From the NCBI GenBank assembly GCA_963575745.1, contig CAUYUJ010012102.1, forward strand, positions 338,878 to 402,877: DNA of 64,000 nt. Direction: 5' to 3'. Shown piece after piece: positions 53,301 to 64,000 of the stretch (position 1 is the first letter of the stretch; every line of letters begins with the position of its first letter). The notes below the pieces were generated by a model, which saw nothing but the letters and a program-made list of their open reading frames with translations, was not told the origin of the DNA and did not search any database. The translations under genes were made by a program, and so were the position numbers. This DNA is from Prorocentrum cordatum (Eukaryota > Sar > Dinophyceae > Prorocentrales > Prorocentraceae).

Positions 53301-55189
53301 CTGATCGTGATCCTCATCGTTGTCCTTGTCCTCGCCCTCATCCCCCTCCCCCCCCCTCGAGGGGCTGCCCGGTGGAAAACGCTTCGGGCGAGCTCTCTGG
53401 CGCTGATTCCTGCCGGCGGCCGACGAGCAGATCGCGGCGTTCCGCTGCCCGCGGCTGCGCCCGCTCTGCGAGGCGGCTCGGCGCGCAGCGAGCGCTTGCG
53501 GCAGCGCGCTGGCCTTCCGGCCCACAGCGCGATGCACTCCGTCGCTGCCCCGGGAGACTCGGCGCAGATTTCCGAATCCAGAGCGGCGACGCGCAGTCGG
53601 ACCAAGGCCAGAACTGAATTGCCTTGACATCCTGTCGTTGCAGAGTTATCACACCTGGCGTTTTCTCATTTCTTCTACCGCTGAAACCCCCACGGCCTTA
53701 TCGGATTGGAATGACGACACGGAAAGACGGGGTCGAGGGCTCCGGGCCTGAATGTTGACGACGGTGCGATTGGTTCCCTGTGATGGACGTTGCGGCACGG
53801 TCGGACCTAGGACAGAAAAGCACCAAGACACACAAAACATCCGACAAACACACAGAACGCCAAGGTACCCCCCCAAAACGGCCTCCATCTTATACCTCGG
53901 TCCGACTGTGCATCCGAGCAGAGGCACCGCCAAGCGGCTCTGCGGACCTACCTTCCAGACCGCAAACGGGACTCTTGTGCGCAACGGCACTGCCTGCCAC
54001 GGCGACGCCTTTCCCATCGAGGGCAAAACAGTAAGTGCTGGTCGCAGGCGCGAACGGCTGGCCACTTGCCGCGCCGCCCCTTCGGCCTGCCTTGCAATCG
54101 CAAACCAAAAAACAACTGAACACATGACGTCTGCACACCAGAATTGGGAAACGAAGGGGGGCCTACGCGAACCCCATCATGAACGCGAGAAGTAACCCGA
54201 GGCGCGCGAGGAGACGCACCACGAAAGAGAATGCGCGCACCGCTACAAAACGAAACAGTGCGTTAAGGACCAAGCTAGACCCAAAATGCGCCGAACCCCA
54301 CTCGCCGCGCGTGAAAAGCGCGTGTGGCGCCAGGCTGTCACCCTCCCCCGCTGCCCCTCCATTGGGGCCCAAAACGACGCGGAGGGGAGGGGGGGGAGGG
54401 CGGGCGGGGGGAGCGCGAACTCCCCAGCGCGCCTCACCTCCCCATCATCGGGGGCGGCCACGTCTACCCACGGCAGCATCCGAGAATCCCGGGATGACCT
54501 CGGAGATGGCTGGCGACGCGATCCAACGCGCTGGGGAGGCCTCTGGAGCGACGAAGGTCGCGTTGGGCGACAGGCTGAGGCGGAGATATTGCGCTGCGCA
54601 TGTTTAACGATCCCGACGCACGGACGACAGCACGCGCCCCCCCAGAAGAAGAACAAAAATAAATAAATAAAAAACAGGACTTTGGTAGCGACAACAGCGG
54701 CGCCGGCCCGACGACGCTTAAAATCGGCCCGCCACGGGGACAGACAAAGCCGACCCTTGAACGAAAACTCGCTGTCCAACCCAAAAAAAAAAAAAACGCG
54801 CGCGCGCATGCAATATTTGAACAGCGCGCGCGCGGGTCCAAAAATTCTGCTTTCGCGCGCGCCGTCTCCGAGTAACTATCTACTTCCTCTGCGTTTTTGT
54901 TGGCCCCCCGCGCTGTACGTTGCAAACATGTTTGGCACGCGTGACTCAGAATAACATGTGACCGCGTAAACACATCGACATTCGCGCAACGCTGGTTTGG
55001 TTGGTTTCGCGACTGCTTCTCGACGTGGGAAGGAATGGGCGGAAGGAGAACCGAAGGAGGAAGAGGGGAAAGATGGAGGAGAAAAATAAGTATGATAACA
55101 GGGAGGAGGACGAAAACGACGACGAGGAGCAGCAGCAGCTCTGCTGACTCAGCCATTCGCGGTCCTCGACCGACCGACCGACCGGCGCC
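53301..55189. other. No recognised gene
   Basis: Begins with CTGATCCTGATCC repeats, then unique-looking sequence with a 14-bp A-run at 54782. 55075-55150 is GA-rich. No convincing coding region. Confidence 0.4.
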
Positions 55190-55490
55190 CCCTTCATCGC
55201 CCTCTTCCTCCTCCTCCCTCCTCTCCTCCTCCTTCTCCTTCTCTTCTCCTTCTCCTCCTCCTCCTCCTCATCATCCCCACCCTCATCCTCATCGGGGGGC
55301 TCCCCCGACCGCTCGCAAAGTCCACGCGCTGAGGCCAGCGCCGGCAGCACGACGCCTCGCGGCGGCCACCCGCCGAACGGGCCGCGCCGAACGTACAACC
55401 ACTCCTCCTCGTCGTGAACCACATCGACGATGTCGCCCTGCACCACGGCGATGTAGCAGCGTTGGGCTCGACCGTCTCCGAGATCTGCGC
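55190..55490 (-). CDS. Possible SH3-domain exon
   Basis: The minus strand reads GRAQRCYIAVVQGDIVDVVH then DEEEWLYVRRGPFGGWPPRG and VVLPA. This fits the SH3 fold pattern: a GD before a hydrophobic strand, an acidic stretch then EW, GGW, and a P before the last strand. An ELSF-like start is missing. SH3 domains bind Pro-rich peptides. Downstream is an acidic then Arg-rich tract (EDEGGDDEEEEEEKEKRRRR) that may be read-through. A (GTC)n read as poly-Val precedes it, so the exon probably starts near 55490. Confidence 0.4.
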
Positions 55491-55554
55491 CCTCCACAGA
55501 ACAGGAACCGATGCCACCTCCGCCTTGGCCACCGTCACCTCCGCCTTGGCCACG

Positions 55555-55670
55555 ATCGACGACGACGACGACAACGACGACGACGAAGACGACGACGACA
55601 ACGACAACGACCACGACGACAACGACGACAACAACGACAACGACGACGGCGACGACGACAACGACGCCGG
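55555..55670. repeat. (GAC/AAC)n microsatellite
   Basis: GACGACGACGACAACGACGA-type repeat, with scattered CCA and GGC. Confidence 0.9.
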
Positions 55671-55739
55671 CGGCGGCACCGACGGCGCGCGCGTGCTGGA
55701 CCGATGCGCGCAACAACTTCATGACACTGCACATCTGGG

Positions 55740-56180
55740 GAGGGTCATTGCTTTATTCGTCGTCTTCCGTGTTCTTTTCTAATATTATGTGTCCCGCCAC
55801 ACTACTTCGTCTTCCTCCTATCCCTCAGCCCAATCCTCCGTTACCTCTGGCTTCTCACCTCATGTACCCCTTCGACTCGTCCTGCCTTCGCCTTCCCGGG
55901 GGCGTGGTGCCAGTCCCCGAGGCAGGCGCACCTGCGCCTGCTGGACCACAACACCCGCTGCGACGAGCCCTCCGCGGCCTCGGGCCGCCCCGCGAATTCC
56001 AGAGTTTGCTGGGCCAGCAGTTCAAGCTGTCGCTGCACCTCGTCTATCGCAACCGTGGGTCTCACCTGGCCCTGCTGCCACGCGAGGGCACCGGCATCTC
56101 ACTCGAGGGTCTGCTCTCCCTTGGGCTGGCAATGTTTGTCAACCCCCAACACGAACAGACACGCACACACACATTTGTTA
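55740..56180. other. No recognised gene
   Basis: A minus-strand peptide with AIDEVQRQLELLAQQTLEFA (~56050-55990) is helix-like and could be part of an exon, but nothing bounds it. Confidence 0.35.
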
Positions 56181-56278
56181 GATCCGCGGGTCGAGAGCGA
56201 GCCTCTTCTGGTCGAAGCTAAGCGGGCCGCGCACAGCTTTAATTAACAGAAGAAGGAAAACACAAGGAAGGGCCTCAC
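56181..56278 (+). repeat. 98-bp dispersed family, copy 2
   Basis: GATCCGCGGGTCGAGAGCGA, AGCTAAGCGGGCCGCGCACA, TTAATTAACAGAAGAAGG and GGCCTCAC. About 85% identical to 19380-19477 over the same length. Confidence 0.8.
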
Positions 56279-56412
56279 ACTCACGCGTGCGCACACACTC
56301 CTTCTCTCACACCCTCACACGCACACGCACACACACTCACACCCACACGCATTCATGCGCATGCATTATGACGTGTATGATTCCGTACCATCGGGGGCTC
56401 AAGATTCGCGTG
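56279..56412. repeat. (CA)n and small dispersed unit
   Basis: CACACGCACACGCACACACA to 56350, then CATGCGCATGCATTATGACG and TGTATGATTCCGTACCATCG, related to 42986-43045, which also follows a (CA)n block. Confidence 0.65.
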
Positions 56413-56879
56413 ACAACGAACGGAAAAGAACACGATGCACAACAAGTTCGAAGAGCCTCCGGTAACGCACCGCAAACAGGAAGCGCAGGAGGCTACTGGA
56501 CGCCTCGGACAAAGCACTCTCGCACGCACTCTGCATTGTGCTCCACTCCACCAGGGTCTGGGAAAGAAAAACGAACGCAGAAGGAAACCCACCGACTCAC
56601 AGAGGCAACTGCCATCTCTGGTCACGGGGGCCCGGCGATGTTCCCAGCTCCCGAGGACGTAGCAAAACCTTCACGCAGAATTGCTCAAACGTCGAAGGTC
56701 TGGGCCCACGACGACAGCAACACCGGAAATCCGCCGAACCGACCACGAAAGCGAAACCGACCCCCCCGGGACCGCTCCAGGCACCTCCCCCAGAGGATTA
56801 AAGAAAATGGACCGGAGGAATCGAGGGGGGAGGAGACCACAGAGCCGCGAAGATCACCGAATCCGGAGCCCCCCGGATC
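56413..56879. other. No recognised gene
   Basis: Unique-looking sequence. No recognised motif. Confidence 0.4.
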
Positions 56880-57037
56880 TTACAAGCCTCGAACGTATCC
56901 CTATCCCTAACATTGACACGCCAAAAGGCGATGACAATCTTAGGGATCCGCCCTCAAAAAGTAAGGGAACCCCTGAGATTGGCATCGTTATGAGGAGGTG
57001 CCCAGCATAGGGATAGGGATATGTTCCAGGCTGGTAA
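56880..57037 (-). mobile_element. 158-bp MITE with 5-bp target duplication, copy 2
   Basis: TTACAAGCC at the left, GGCTGGTAA at the right, GGATC on both sides (56875-56879, 57038-57042). Inverted relative to copy 1 (20569-20726) and the same length, about 80% identical, with TGACACGCCAAAAGGCGATG in the interior. Confidence 0.9.
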
Positions 57038-57042
57038 GGATC

Positions 57043-57274
57043 GGCAGCACTGGCCGGAGGCCATGACCATCGACCGAACCAGCAGCGGAAGCGCAGCCGA
57101 CCGAGGCCGACGGGCAGAGCGCCGCCCGCAGGGCGCGCGGCGGCGCGGCCACGGACCGTTGGCCGAGAGCCGCCCGAGCGCGGCGGACTGCCGAGCAGCT
57201 GGAGCGACCGCCCCACGGACACCCGTGGCGTCCCCCCTCCCCAGCCGCCCTCTCCTGGGTCGGGCATGCCTGCA
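57043..57274. other. GC-rich DNA, no gene seen
   Basis: On the minus strand it begins right after a CTGCAG at the end of repeat copy E and is open in all frames. Possible exon, unsupported. Confidence 0.3.
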
Positions 57275-57435
57275 GGGGGCCCTGGGGCACACAAAGGAAT
57301 ACACACACACAAATGACAGGATGCCCCATGGTTTTCCAGTATTTTCTAGGTTTTTTGTCTTCCCCCCCACTTCCCACATTGTCCCATATTTTCGGGGGGA
57401 TCGACGGTGAATTGCGTCTGTGTTTTTTCCCCTCC
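57275..57435 (+). repeat. 150-bp family, copy E
   Basis: GGGGGCCCTGGGGCACACAA, ATGACAGGATGCCCCATGG, TCTAGGTTTTTTGTCTTCCC, GATCGACGGTGAATTGCGTC and a T-run then CCCCTCC. Confidence 0.9.
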
Positions 57436-57990
57436 TGAATGTCTTCCTACAGGCGGGATCTCGGAAGACAAATTCAAAAGCAAGTCAAGCCATAATCCAA
57501 GCGAGTCAGGAGAGCAGGAAGCAGTGTCGCCCGACCTCTTGTGCACCGCTCTTGAATCTCACTCCTCCTGTAGAAGGGCACTAAGGAACCGAACTCTATA
57601 CACCGATGCCTTTTCCTGGTCCCGCACGGAGATTCGCACAAGAAAACGGATTCTGGTGTATACGGCATCCTGGTGTCTACATGGTTTGCTGTCTCCACGG
57701 GACAACGGGGAACAACAAAGATACACCACACCACCCCGACGTCGCCCCCGATCCTCCGGAAGCCTGGGGTTCAAGAACAGCCCGCCGCTGGTCATGTCTA
57801 CGCTCCAGTGTCCGAGGCACGCCCGACTGAGTCGGTCGTGGCGGTTTGTGCTTCTTGTCTTTCTTGTCGGCACTGTTTTGCGGGGTGCTCGCCGCCCCGC
57901 GAAGCGGTGCAGTGGAAGGCACACTTCCGTGTAAATACAAAGTGCACGTGGCCCGACACCTAGGATCGCTATGCCACGCGTTGTTGAAAC
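57436..57990. other. No recognised gene
   Basis: Unique-looking sequence, possibly intronic to the candidate exon at 57991-58112. No motif recognised. Confidence 0.35.
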
Positions 57991-58112
57991 CTTCTCCGAG
58001 GGAGCCCCCCACCCCTCCCGAAGCAGCATCTCGAGCAGGGCGTCCAGGTCGCCCGCGCCCTCGAAGAAGTCGCCGCCCCCCGGGGGGGCGCAGCTCGGGG
58101 CCAGGTCCGGGC
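57991..58112 (-). CDS. Possible host exon near repeat copy F
   Basis: 122-nt minus-strand candidate. GGCCAG precedes it (3' splice site) with a pyrimidine-rich run upstream, and GAGAAG is followed by GTTTCAAC (5' splice site). Forty codons after the first two bases read GGDFFEGAGDLDALLEMLLR then EGWGAPSEK, an amphipathic acidic helix in an even composition. Function unknown. The 150-bp repeat copy F starts about 27 bp upstream on the coding strand. Confidence 0.35.
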
Positions 58113-58139
58113 CTGGCCGCCCCGGGGGCGGAGAGAGTG

Positions 58140-58297
58140 AAGGAGTCCCAGGACACACAAATGAGTGAACACAACTAAAACAAATCCCCGTATGTTCCTA
58201 TATTTTCTGGGTTTTGGTCTTCCCCCCCACTTCCCATATTTCCCCATAATTTCTTGAACATCGACGATTAATTGTGTCTGTGTTTTTTTCCATCCCC
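58140..58297 (+). repeat. 150-bp family, copy F
   Basis: The diverged start GAGTCCCAGGACACACAAAT, then CCCGTATGTTCCTATATTTT, CTGGGTTTTGGTCTTCCCCC, TCGACGATTAATTGTGTCTG, and a T-run then CCATCCCC. Confidence 0.85.
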
Positions 58298-58377
58298 AGA
58301 GAGGCCGCCCTCCCTCGGCTCCACCACCGCCACCAGCGGCAGGACGGGGGACCAGGGAGGACGCGGAGGTCATCCTC

Positions 58378-58512
58378 CTGCTCCTCCTCCTCCTCCTGCT
58401 CCTCCTTCTGCTCCTCCTCCTCCTCCTCCTCCTCCTCCTCCGCCTCCTCCTCCTTCTGCTCCTCCTCCTCCTCCTCCGCCTCCTCCTCCTCCTCCGCCTC
58501 CTCCTCCTACCT
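58378..58512. repeat. (CTC)n microsatellite
   Basis: CTCCTCCTCC with CTG and CGC interruptions. Confidence 0.9.
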
Positions 58513-58659
58513 ATGGTAGCGGTGGTGGCGCACATCGGCCGAACAGGCCAGGACTGGGACCAGGCCGGTGGCCTTCCCCCGCAGGGGCAGGTCCAAGAGG
58601 AGAGGAGAGCGCAGGAGAGGGGGCGGCCGCGCTCTGCGCGAGTCGCTCATCCCAGAATG

Positions 58660-59945
<1,286 letters not shown>

Positions 59946-60268
59946 TGCTTAAAGGGTCGGGCAGTGGAAAACGCCCCGGGCGGTTCCCCCAGTCCCCTGT
60001 GAGCGTTTCCCCCAGTCCCCTGGGAGCTTTAGCTTTAGCTTTAGCTTAGCTTTAGCTTAGCGTTCGCTTTAGCTTAGCTTTACCTTAGCTGTACCTTCGC
60101 TTTAGCTTAGATTTAGCTTTAGCTTAGCTTTAGCTTAGCTTTAGCTTCAGTTTTAGACTTAGCTTTAGCTTAGCTTTAGCTTAACTTTAGCTTAGCTTTA
60201 CTGTTAGTACTAATGCTGCTTTCCTAAGGGCTCCAACTCCTAGGTAGGGTCGCACTGGGAAAATTTCT
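59946..60268 (+). mobile_element. Composite head-microsatellite-tail element, copy 3
   Basis: The head is TGCTTAAAGGGTCGGGCAGT, GGAAAACGCCCCGGGCGGTT and CCCCCAGTCCCCTG twice. The core is (TTTAGC)n/(TTAGC)n at 60025-60205. The tail is GGGCTCCAACTCCTAGGTAG then GGTCGCACTGGG. Shortest copy; begins where copy 2 ends. Confidence 0.85.
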
Positions 60269-61478
60269 CTTGTCCGGTATGAAGAGGCCCCCGAGGCAGC
60301 AGCGCGTCCCCGAACTCGCCCGCGAAGGCCCTGGGCACCAAATTAGGAGAGGGAGGATGAGGAGAGGGAGGAGGAGAAGGAGGAGGAGGAGGAGCAAGGC
60401 GGCCGGCTCAGCATGGGGGGGGAAGGGGGCAAGACAGGACTGAAGGGCAACGGTGGGAGTGGAACAACTCAGGGGTGAAAACATCGACCTGGAATCGGCG
60501 ATTCATCGCCGATAGGTCGGCGATGGGCCTCCGATAGCGACTCGGCGCGTTCCTGGGCGGGGTGGGCTATCAAGCCCCTGCCAGAGATCAGTGGGCGATT
60601 GGGGATCGATGCCTGCCCTGAGACTGCCCCCACTAACGTTGCCCCTGAAACACAAGAAGGGTTGCGAGCCACGAGTCAGCATTGAGACACGCGGTGGACC
60701 GGGCCGCTGCGATGTCTGCCAGCGGCAGATGCTGGAATGACGGCCCTCTCTGGCCGACGGCTGGACGGCTCAAGGGGGAACCATGCCGCCCGCGAAGTGG
60801 GTGGAGAGAAGATTCAGAGATTAGGGCATGAGGGGGTGGCGGGAAAGCAGGAGGGGAGACGAGATGGAGGGGGAAGTGGAAGGTGGTGTAGCCGGCGGTG
60901 GGGGGCCCTCCTCCTACTTCTTCTCGTTCTCCGCTTCTCCTCTCCTCTCCTGATCCAAAGTCCTGAGAAGCTAAGGGGCTCCTCAAGATCGGCAATGAGA
61001 GAGGGATATGCTTAAGGCTGGGCTGCCAACAACCGACATCACTTTCCTCCGACTAAGTCCCCCCCCGCCCCGCTTCCCCTTCTATCGACCTGTTGTTGCT
61101 GCCCATCCTCGTCCTCCTCGACCTCGATGTCCTCCTGCCTCTGCTGCTCCTATTGCCCGTCGCTGGTGGCACTCCCTGTCCTCTCCAGGCCAGTTCGCGA
61201 ACGTCAGCAGCTCGAGTGGACGCTTCCTGGAATTCAGGGATGTCTGGCTTTGGGGACTCTGGCCTTCGACAACAACGGAGGGGGAAGAGAGGGGACGTGG
61301 GATGAAGAGAGCGTGACCGCTCACGGGGGGACGAGGCAGACGAGGTGGAGGAGCACCGCCTGGGCCACCGGTGTGCAGGTCGGGCCTGTCCCCCCTGCAG
61401 GGAGATCTTGGGCGAAAACTTAGAAAATACAAAAACATGCTCCATAAAATCGTCAAACATGTAGCATAGAAAGTGCCC
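60269..61478. other. No recognised gene
   Basis: 60490-60530 has GGCGATTCATCGCCGATAGG, a relic of the CATCGCCGATG motif. 60355-60395 is short (GGA)n. The rest, including frames near 61080-61420, is unsupported. Confidence 0.4.
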
Positions 61479-61656
61479 CAAAAAATGCGTACGACAAATG
61501 GTCAAACAGAGTCCATACATCGTCCCCAGGACTATCCTCCGACTATTCCTGAAGGCTCCCCCCCCCCAAAAAAATGCGTACGAAAAATTGTCAAAAATAG
61601 TCCCTAAATCGTCCCCAGGACTATCCTCCGACTATTCCTGAAGGCTCCCCCCCCCC
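61479..61656. repeat. 89-bp tandem duplication
   Basis: AAAAAATGCGTACGA starts at about 61480 and 61569. Each copy runs through TCGTCCCCAGGACTATCCTC, CGACTATTCCTGAAGGCTCC and a C-run. About 92% identical. Confidence 0.9.
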
Positions 61657-61861
61657 AATGTGATGTCGAGGCACGGGCCCGACTTTGAGAGACCGGTGCT
61701 CCGACGGCCGGCCCCCCCCCCCGCCCCCAAAGGGCAGCACCGCAGGCGGCGGAGAGACCTGGCCGCCTGCCGCCTGCTGACAGGGGCCGGCCCCCCCCGC
61801 AGCGCGGCGCGCCCGCACCTCGAGGGCGGCTGGTCGCCCCCGGGGGCGGCCAGAGAGGGGG

Positions 61862-62045
61862 GCGTCTAAAGAGCGGGGGGCGCACATCGTGGCTCCGGCG
61901 GCACGTGCGCGGCCCGAGGGGGGGGGGGCTGGGGACGCAATAAAAAATAAGAAAGGGCGCCGTGAAGTCTGAGGAATGATCATGGCCCACGCCACGATGT
62001 CCCCCCACCCTAGTCATCACCCCCCTCTTTGCCGACCCCGATCAT
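61862..62045. mobile_element. AAGAGGGGGGTG MITE-like element, copy 2
   Basis: TCTAAAGAGCGGGGGGCGCA at the left, TCATCACCCCCCTCTTTGCC at the right. The interior shares GTGCGCGGCCC, GGGGACGCAATAAAAAATAA, ATCATGGCCC and GATGTCCCCCCACCCTAGTC with 36577-36755. Confidence 0.8.
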
Positions 62046-62064
62046 CACGAGCCACGATCCGCCC

Positions 62065-62425
62065 GCACGCTCGCAGGATCGGGGCTTCGACACGTCGATG
62101 GCACGAACGACTTCGAGGGTCAAGCAACGCACCTCAGCAGCATGGCGTGACCACACCTCTCGGCGGCCCGTCATCACAACAATCACGATTCGCCTGCACT
62201 AGGAAAGCGCGTTCCGCTACTCGCAAAGAAGAACTACTCGCAAATGGCCCGGATCCGCGGCCGGGGATCTAAGACAAAGTACATCGAAACGGACATGTGT
62301 TCTTCGGACGTTTGCGAGTAGGCACTTTGCGAGTAGTGGAACGCGCTCGGTGAGGCACGTTCTCAGGATCGTAGTTTCGACACGTCGATAGTACGAACGC
62401 CTTCGAGAGTCAAACAACACGTCTC
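62065..62425. repeat. 71-bp direct repeat flanking an inverted-repeat element
   Basis: 62065-62135 and 62355-62425 share GCAGGATC, TTCGACACGTCGAT, GCACGAACG and CTTCGAGGGTCAA, about 83% identical. A 140-bp inverted-repeat element lies between them. Confidence 0.8.
62207..62346. mobile_element. CTACTCGCAAA inverted-repeat element
   Basis: Arms GCGCGTTCCGCTACTCGCAA (with a second CTACTCGCAAATGG) and its complement ending TTTGCGAGTAGTGGAACGCG, 38 bp each with few mismatches. 140 bp; no coding capacity. I see no other copy in the window. Confidence 0.75.
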
Positions 62426-63204
62426 GACAATTTCCGTTGCGCGCTAAGATGCCAACGCGGCGCGGCTTGACGTGGGCTTCAAACGCCTGCGTCTGTTGCC
62501 TGCGCTGGGCGAACATTGGGGCGGGAATTGAAAGTGGTTAGGGCCGGCCGGGGAGCGCATTTTGAATTAAGAATTAACTTCTGAGATGATAATACGTGCT
62601 GCTGCTGCTGATGGCCGCTGCACCGCTTTCTTGCACTCCAGCTAGGTCAAGATTTGCAACATTTGCTACACAACGCCTGAGCGTCGAGATCGTGAAGGCA
62701 CCGCCGAGCGAGCGAACATCAATTGAAACAATGACAGAATCCATGGCTGGCACCCCTCCTGAACTTCTGACAAACACTGCTTGACCACCCCTCTGGTCCG
62801 TGCAGATCGTAGAGCCGTCGCCTGGAAGGGTCCGCGAGGACCTGGCAAGTAATGCAGGCCACAACTTTCCAGCTGCTTTGTCCTTTTCTGCTGCGCCGTC
62901 TCTCAGGTGGGGAACACGCCACTGCGGCCGAAGCTGACCATACCCATCCTTTTAAGTCTTCCTGGCCAGTTCAGCAAGGCCACCAGATCTAGCCGAAGGA
63001 TCCCGCAAACCGAAGAAACAGTCAGGACCTGCGAGCGAGCGCCAAGATACTATCCTTTATCCCTCTCTCGGTCCATCGCTCCATCTCCTTGCGACCTCTA
63101 TCTTATGCGCTCGCGAACGCGCTCTACAATCTCTGACCTCAGTGTGTAACAATGCCTCCCACTGTGCGCAACAATGCTCCGTCGCCCAAATAGGTCAGCC
63201 TTTT
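62426..63204. other. No recognised gene; weak exon candidate
   Basis: The minus strand 62864-62574 is open and reads evenly (SVIVSIDVRSLGGAFTISTL), which looks protein-like, but I recognise no family and no firm splice sites. Confidence 0.35.
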
Positions 63205-63455
63205 CCTTAGTGGGCCCTGGAAACGACAGGGCCGTTTATTTTCCGGTTCCGTTTTGCCGTTTTTGTTGTCGGTTCCGACGCCGTTTTTTTACCGGTTCCG
63301 TCGCCGTTGTTTGACCGGTTCTGGCTCCGGTTCCAATCCTGGAGCCGTTGTTGTTGCCGTTTCCGGTCGCCGTTCTTGTGCCGTTTCCATTTTCAAGGGA
63401 CATTTTTTTGGAAACGGTGGAAAAACGGCCCTGCCGTTCCCGGGGCTCACAAAGG
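63205..63455. mobile_element. CCTTAGTGGGCCC MITE-like element
   Basis: The left end CCTTAGTGGGCCCTGGAAAC, then GACAGGGCCGTTT; the right end AAACGGCCCTGCCGTTCCC, then GGGGCTCACAAAGG is complementary at about 25 of 31 positions. The interior is a tandem of CCGTTTTT/CCGGTTCC units. 251 bp, single copy here. Confidence 0.7.
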
Positions 63456-63734
63456 CCTATACGCTACGCACATCTGGAAATACAATGCCAACATTCATCG
63501 CCACAAACACATAAGGTGCAACTTGCAAACATCACTCATAAAAAGGCAATGTGCAAACGGGTAGACGCATCGGCCTCGTGCGCGTAGGAGATCTCCTTGA
63601 AGCGGGCCTCGGACGCCTCGACACCAAGGCACGGCAGCACGAGGCCGGCATCGAGGCACACAGGACGAGCAGTGCTATAAGGGCAGTGCTGAGGGCAGCG
63701 GTGGGGACAGTCGTGGGCCCGCTCTCGCACCGAT

Positions 63735-63918
63735 TACTCCAGATTTCGTAATAAAGGGAGGGGGGTCTCATTTCCGGGGGGGGGTCTCTTCCAGGCTATC
63801 TTGGAGGGCCTGGGGGGTCTGGGGACGATGTTTTGGAGGGTTCTCCCACGGGGGAGGTCTGAAATGGCTTGTCTTGGAGGGTTCAGACCCCCTCCCTTTT
63901 ATTACGAAATCTGGAGTA
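63735..63918 (-). mobile_element. TA-bounded MITE, copy 3
   Basis: The best-preserved copy. TACTCCAGATTTCGTAATAA at the left and TTATTACGAAATCTGGAGTA at the right are exact complements over 20 bp. TA at 63735-63736 and 63917-63918. 184 bp. Interior as in copy 2: CCAGGCTATCTTGGAGGGCC and CTGAAATGGCTTGTCTTGGA. Confidence 0.9.
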
Positions 63919-64000
63919 CGAAGGCAATGATGGATTGCGGCAATGTGCGAACGAGACAGTGGGAAGACCTTCAAGGTGCTGGCGAATCCGATTGGATGTG
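63919..64000. other. Window end, nothing seen
   Basis: 82 bp of unique-looking sequence. Confidence 0.5.

Overview
The window looks like repeat-rich nuclear DNA from a dinoflagellate. The evidence is high GC with very dense microsatellites, a LINE and a Ty1/copia-type relic whose protein motifs match families known from dinoflagellate genomes, and a degenerate match to the dinoflagellate spliced leader at 42620-42641. I infer a thecate or Suessiales-like dinoflagellate genome; the species cannot be read from this window. There is no bacterial-style gene organisation, and I recognise no complete host gene.

Layout. 1-12.7 kb: mostly non-coding, with (GGA)n/(TCC)n/(CAT)n/(TG)n blocks, a foldback element at 3.9-4.2 kb, several degenerate tandem arrays, and the first copies of a ~150 bp dispersed family. 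12.7-25.6 kb: satellite-like arrays (14.4, 16.5-17.6, 19.7-20.3, 21.9-22.4 kb), small inverted-repeat elements (MITE-like), and one foldback nested in an array at 17.2 kb. 25.6-33.2 kb, minus strand: a nearly full-length but decayed APE-type LINE. Its ORF1 has a zinc ribbon and coiled coil. Its ORF2 has endonuclease, RT, a zinc knuckle, RNase H, and a C-terminal zinc finger followed by a tandem 19-residue repeat. 33.2-43 kb: short arrays, including an exact 42-bp and an exact 74-bp periodicity, two inverted copies of a TA-bounded element, and a 1.7 kb CTC/CAT/CTC block. 43-50.6 kb, minus strand: a decayed Ty1/copia-type element (gag, protease, integrase, RT connection, RNase H), split by two later insertions. 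50.6-58.5 kb: low-complexity DNA with a possible SH3-domain exon (minus strand, ~55.4 kb) and another candidate exon (57991-58112). 58.6-60.3 kb: two tandem copies of a composite element (conserved head, variable microsatellite core, conserved tail), whose third copy interrupts the copia relic. 60.3-64 kb: more inverted-repeat elements.

How the parts relate. Most of the sequence can be read as layers of mobile DNA. Two autonomous retroelements provide coding sequence; both carry frameshifts and stops, so these copies are probably inactive. At least eight short non-autonomous families have terminal inverted repeats, and one has 5-bp target duplications at both copies. Microsatellites grow inside or beside these elements. 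The few plausible host exons are tiny, lie on the minus strand and sit among the repeats, as expected if host introns are filled with them. All repeat alignments, periods and identities were made by eye.
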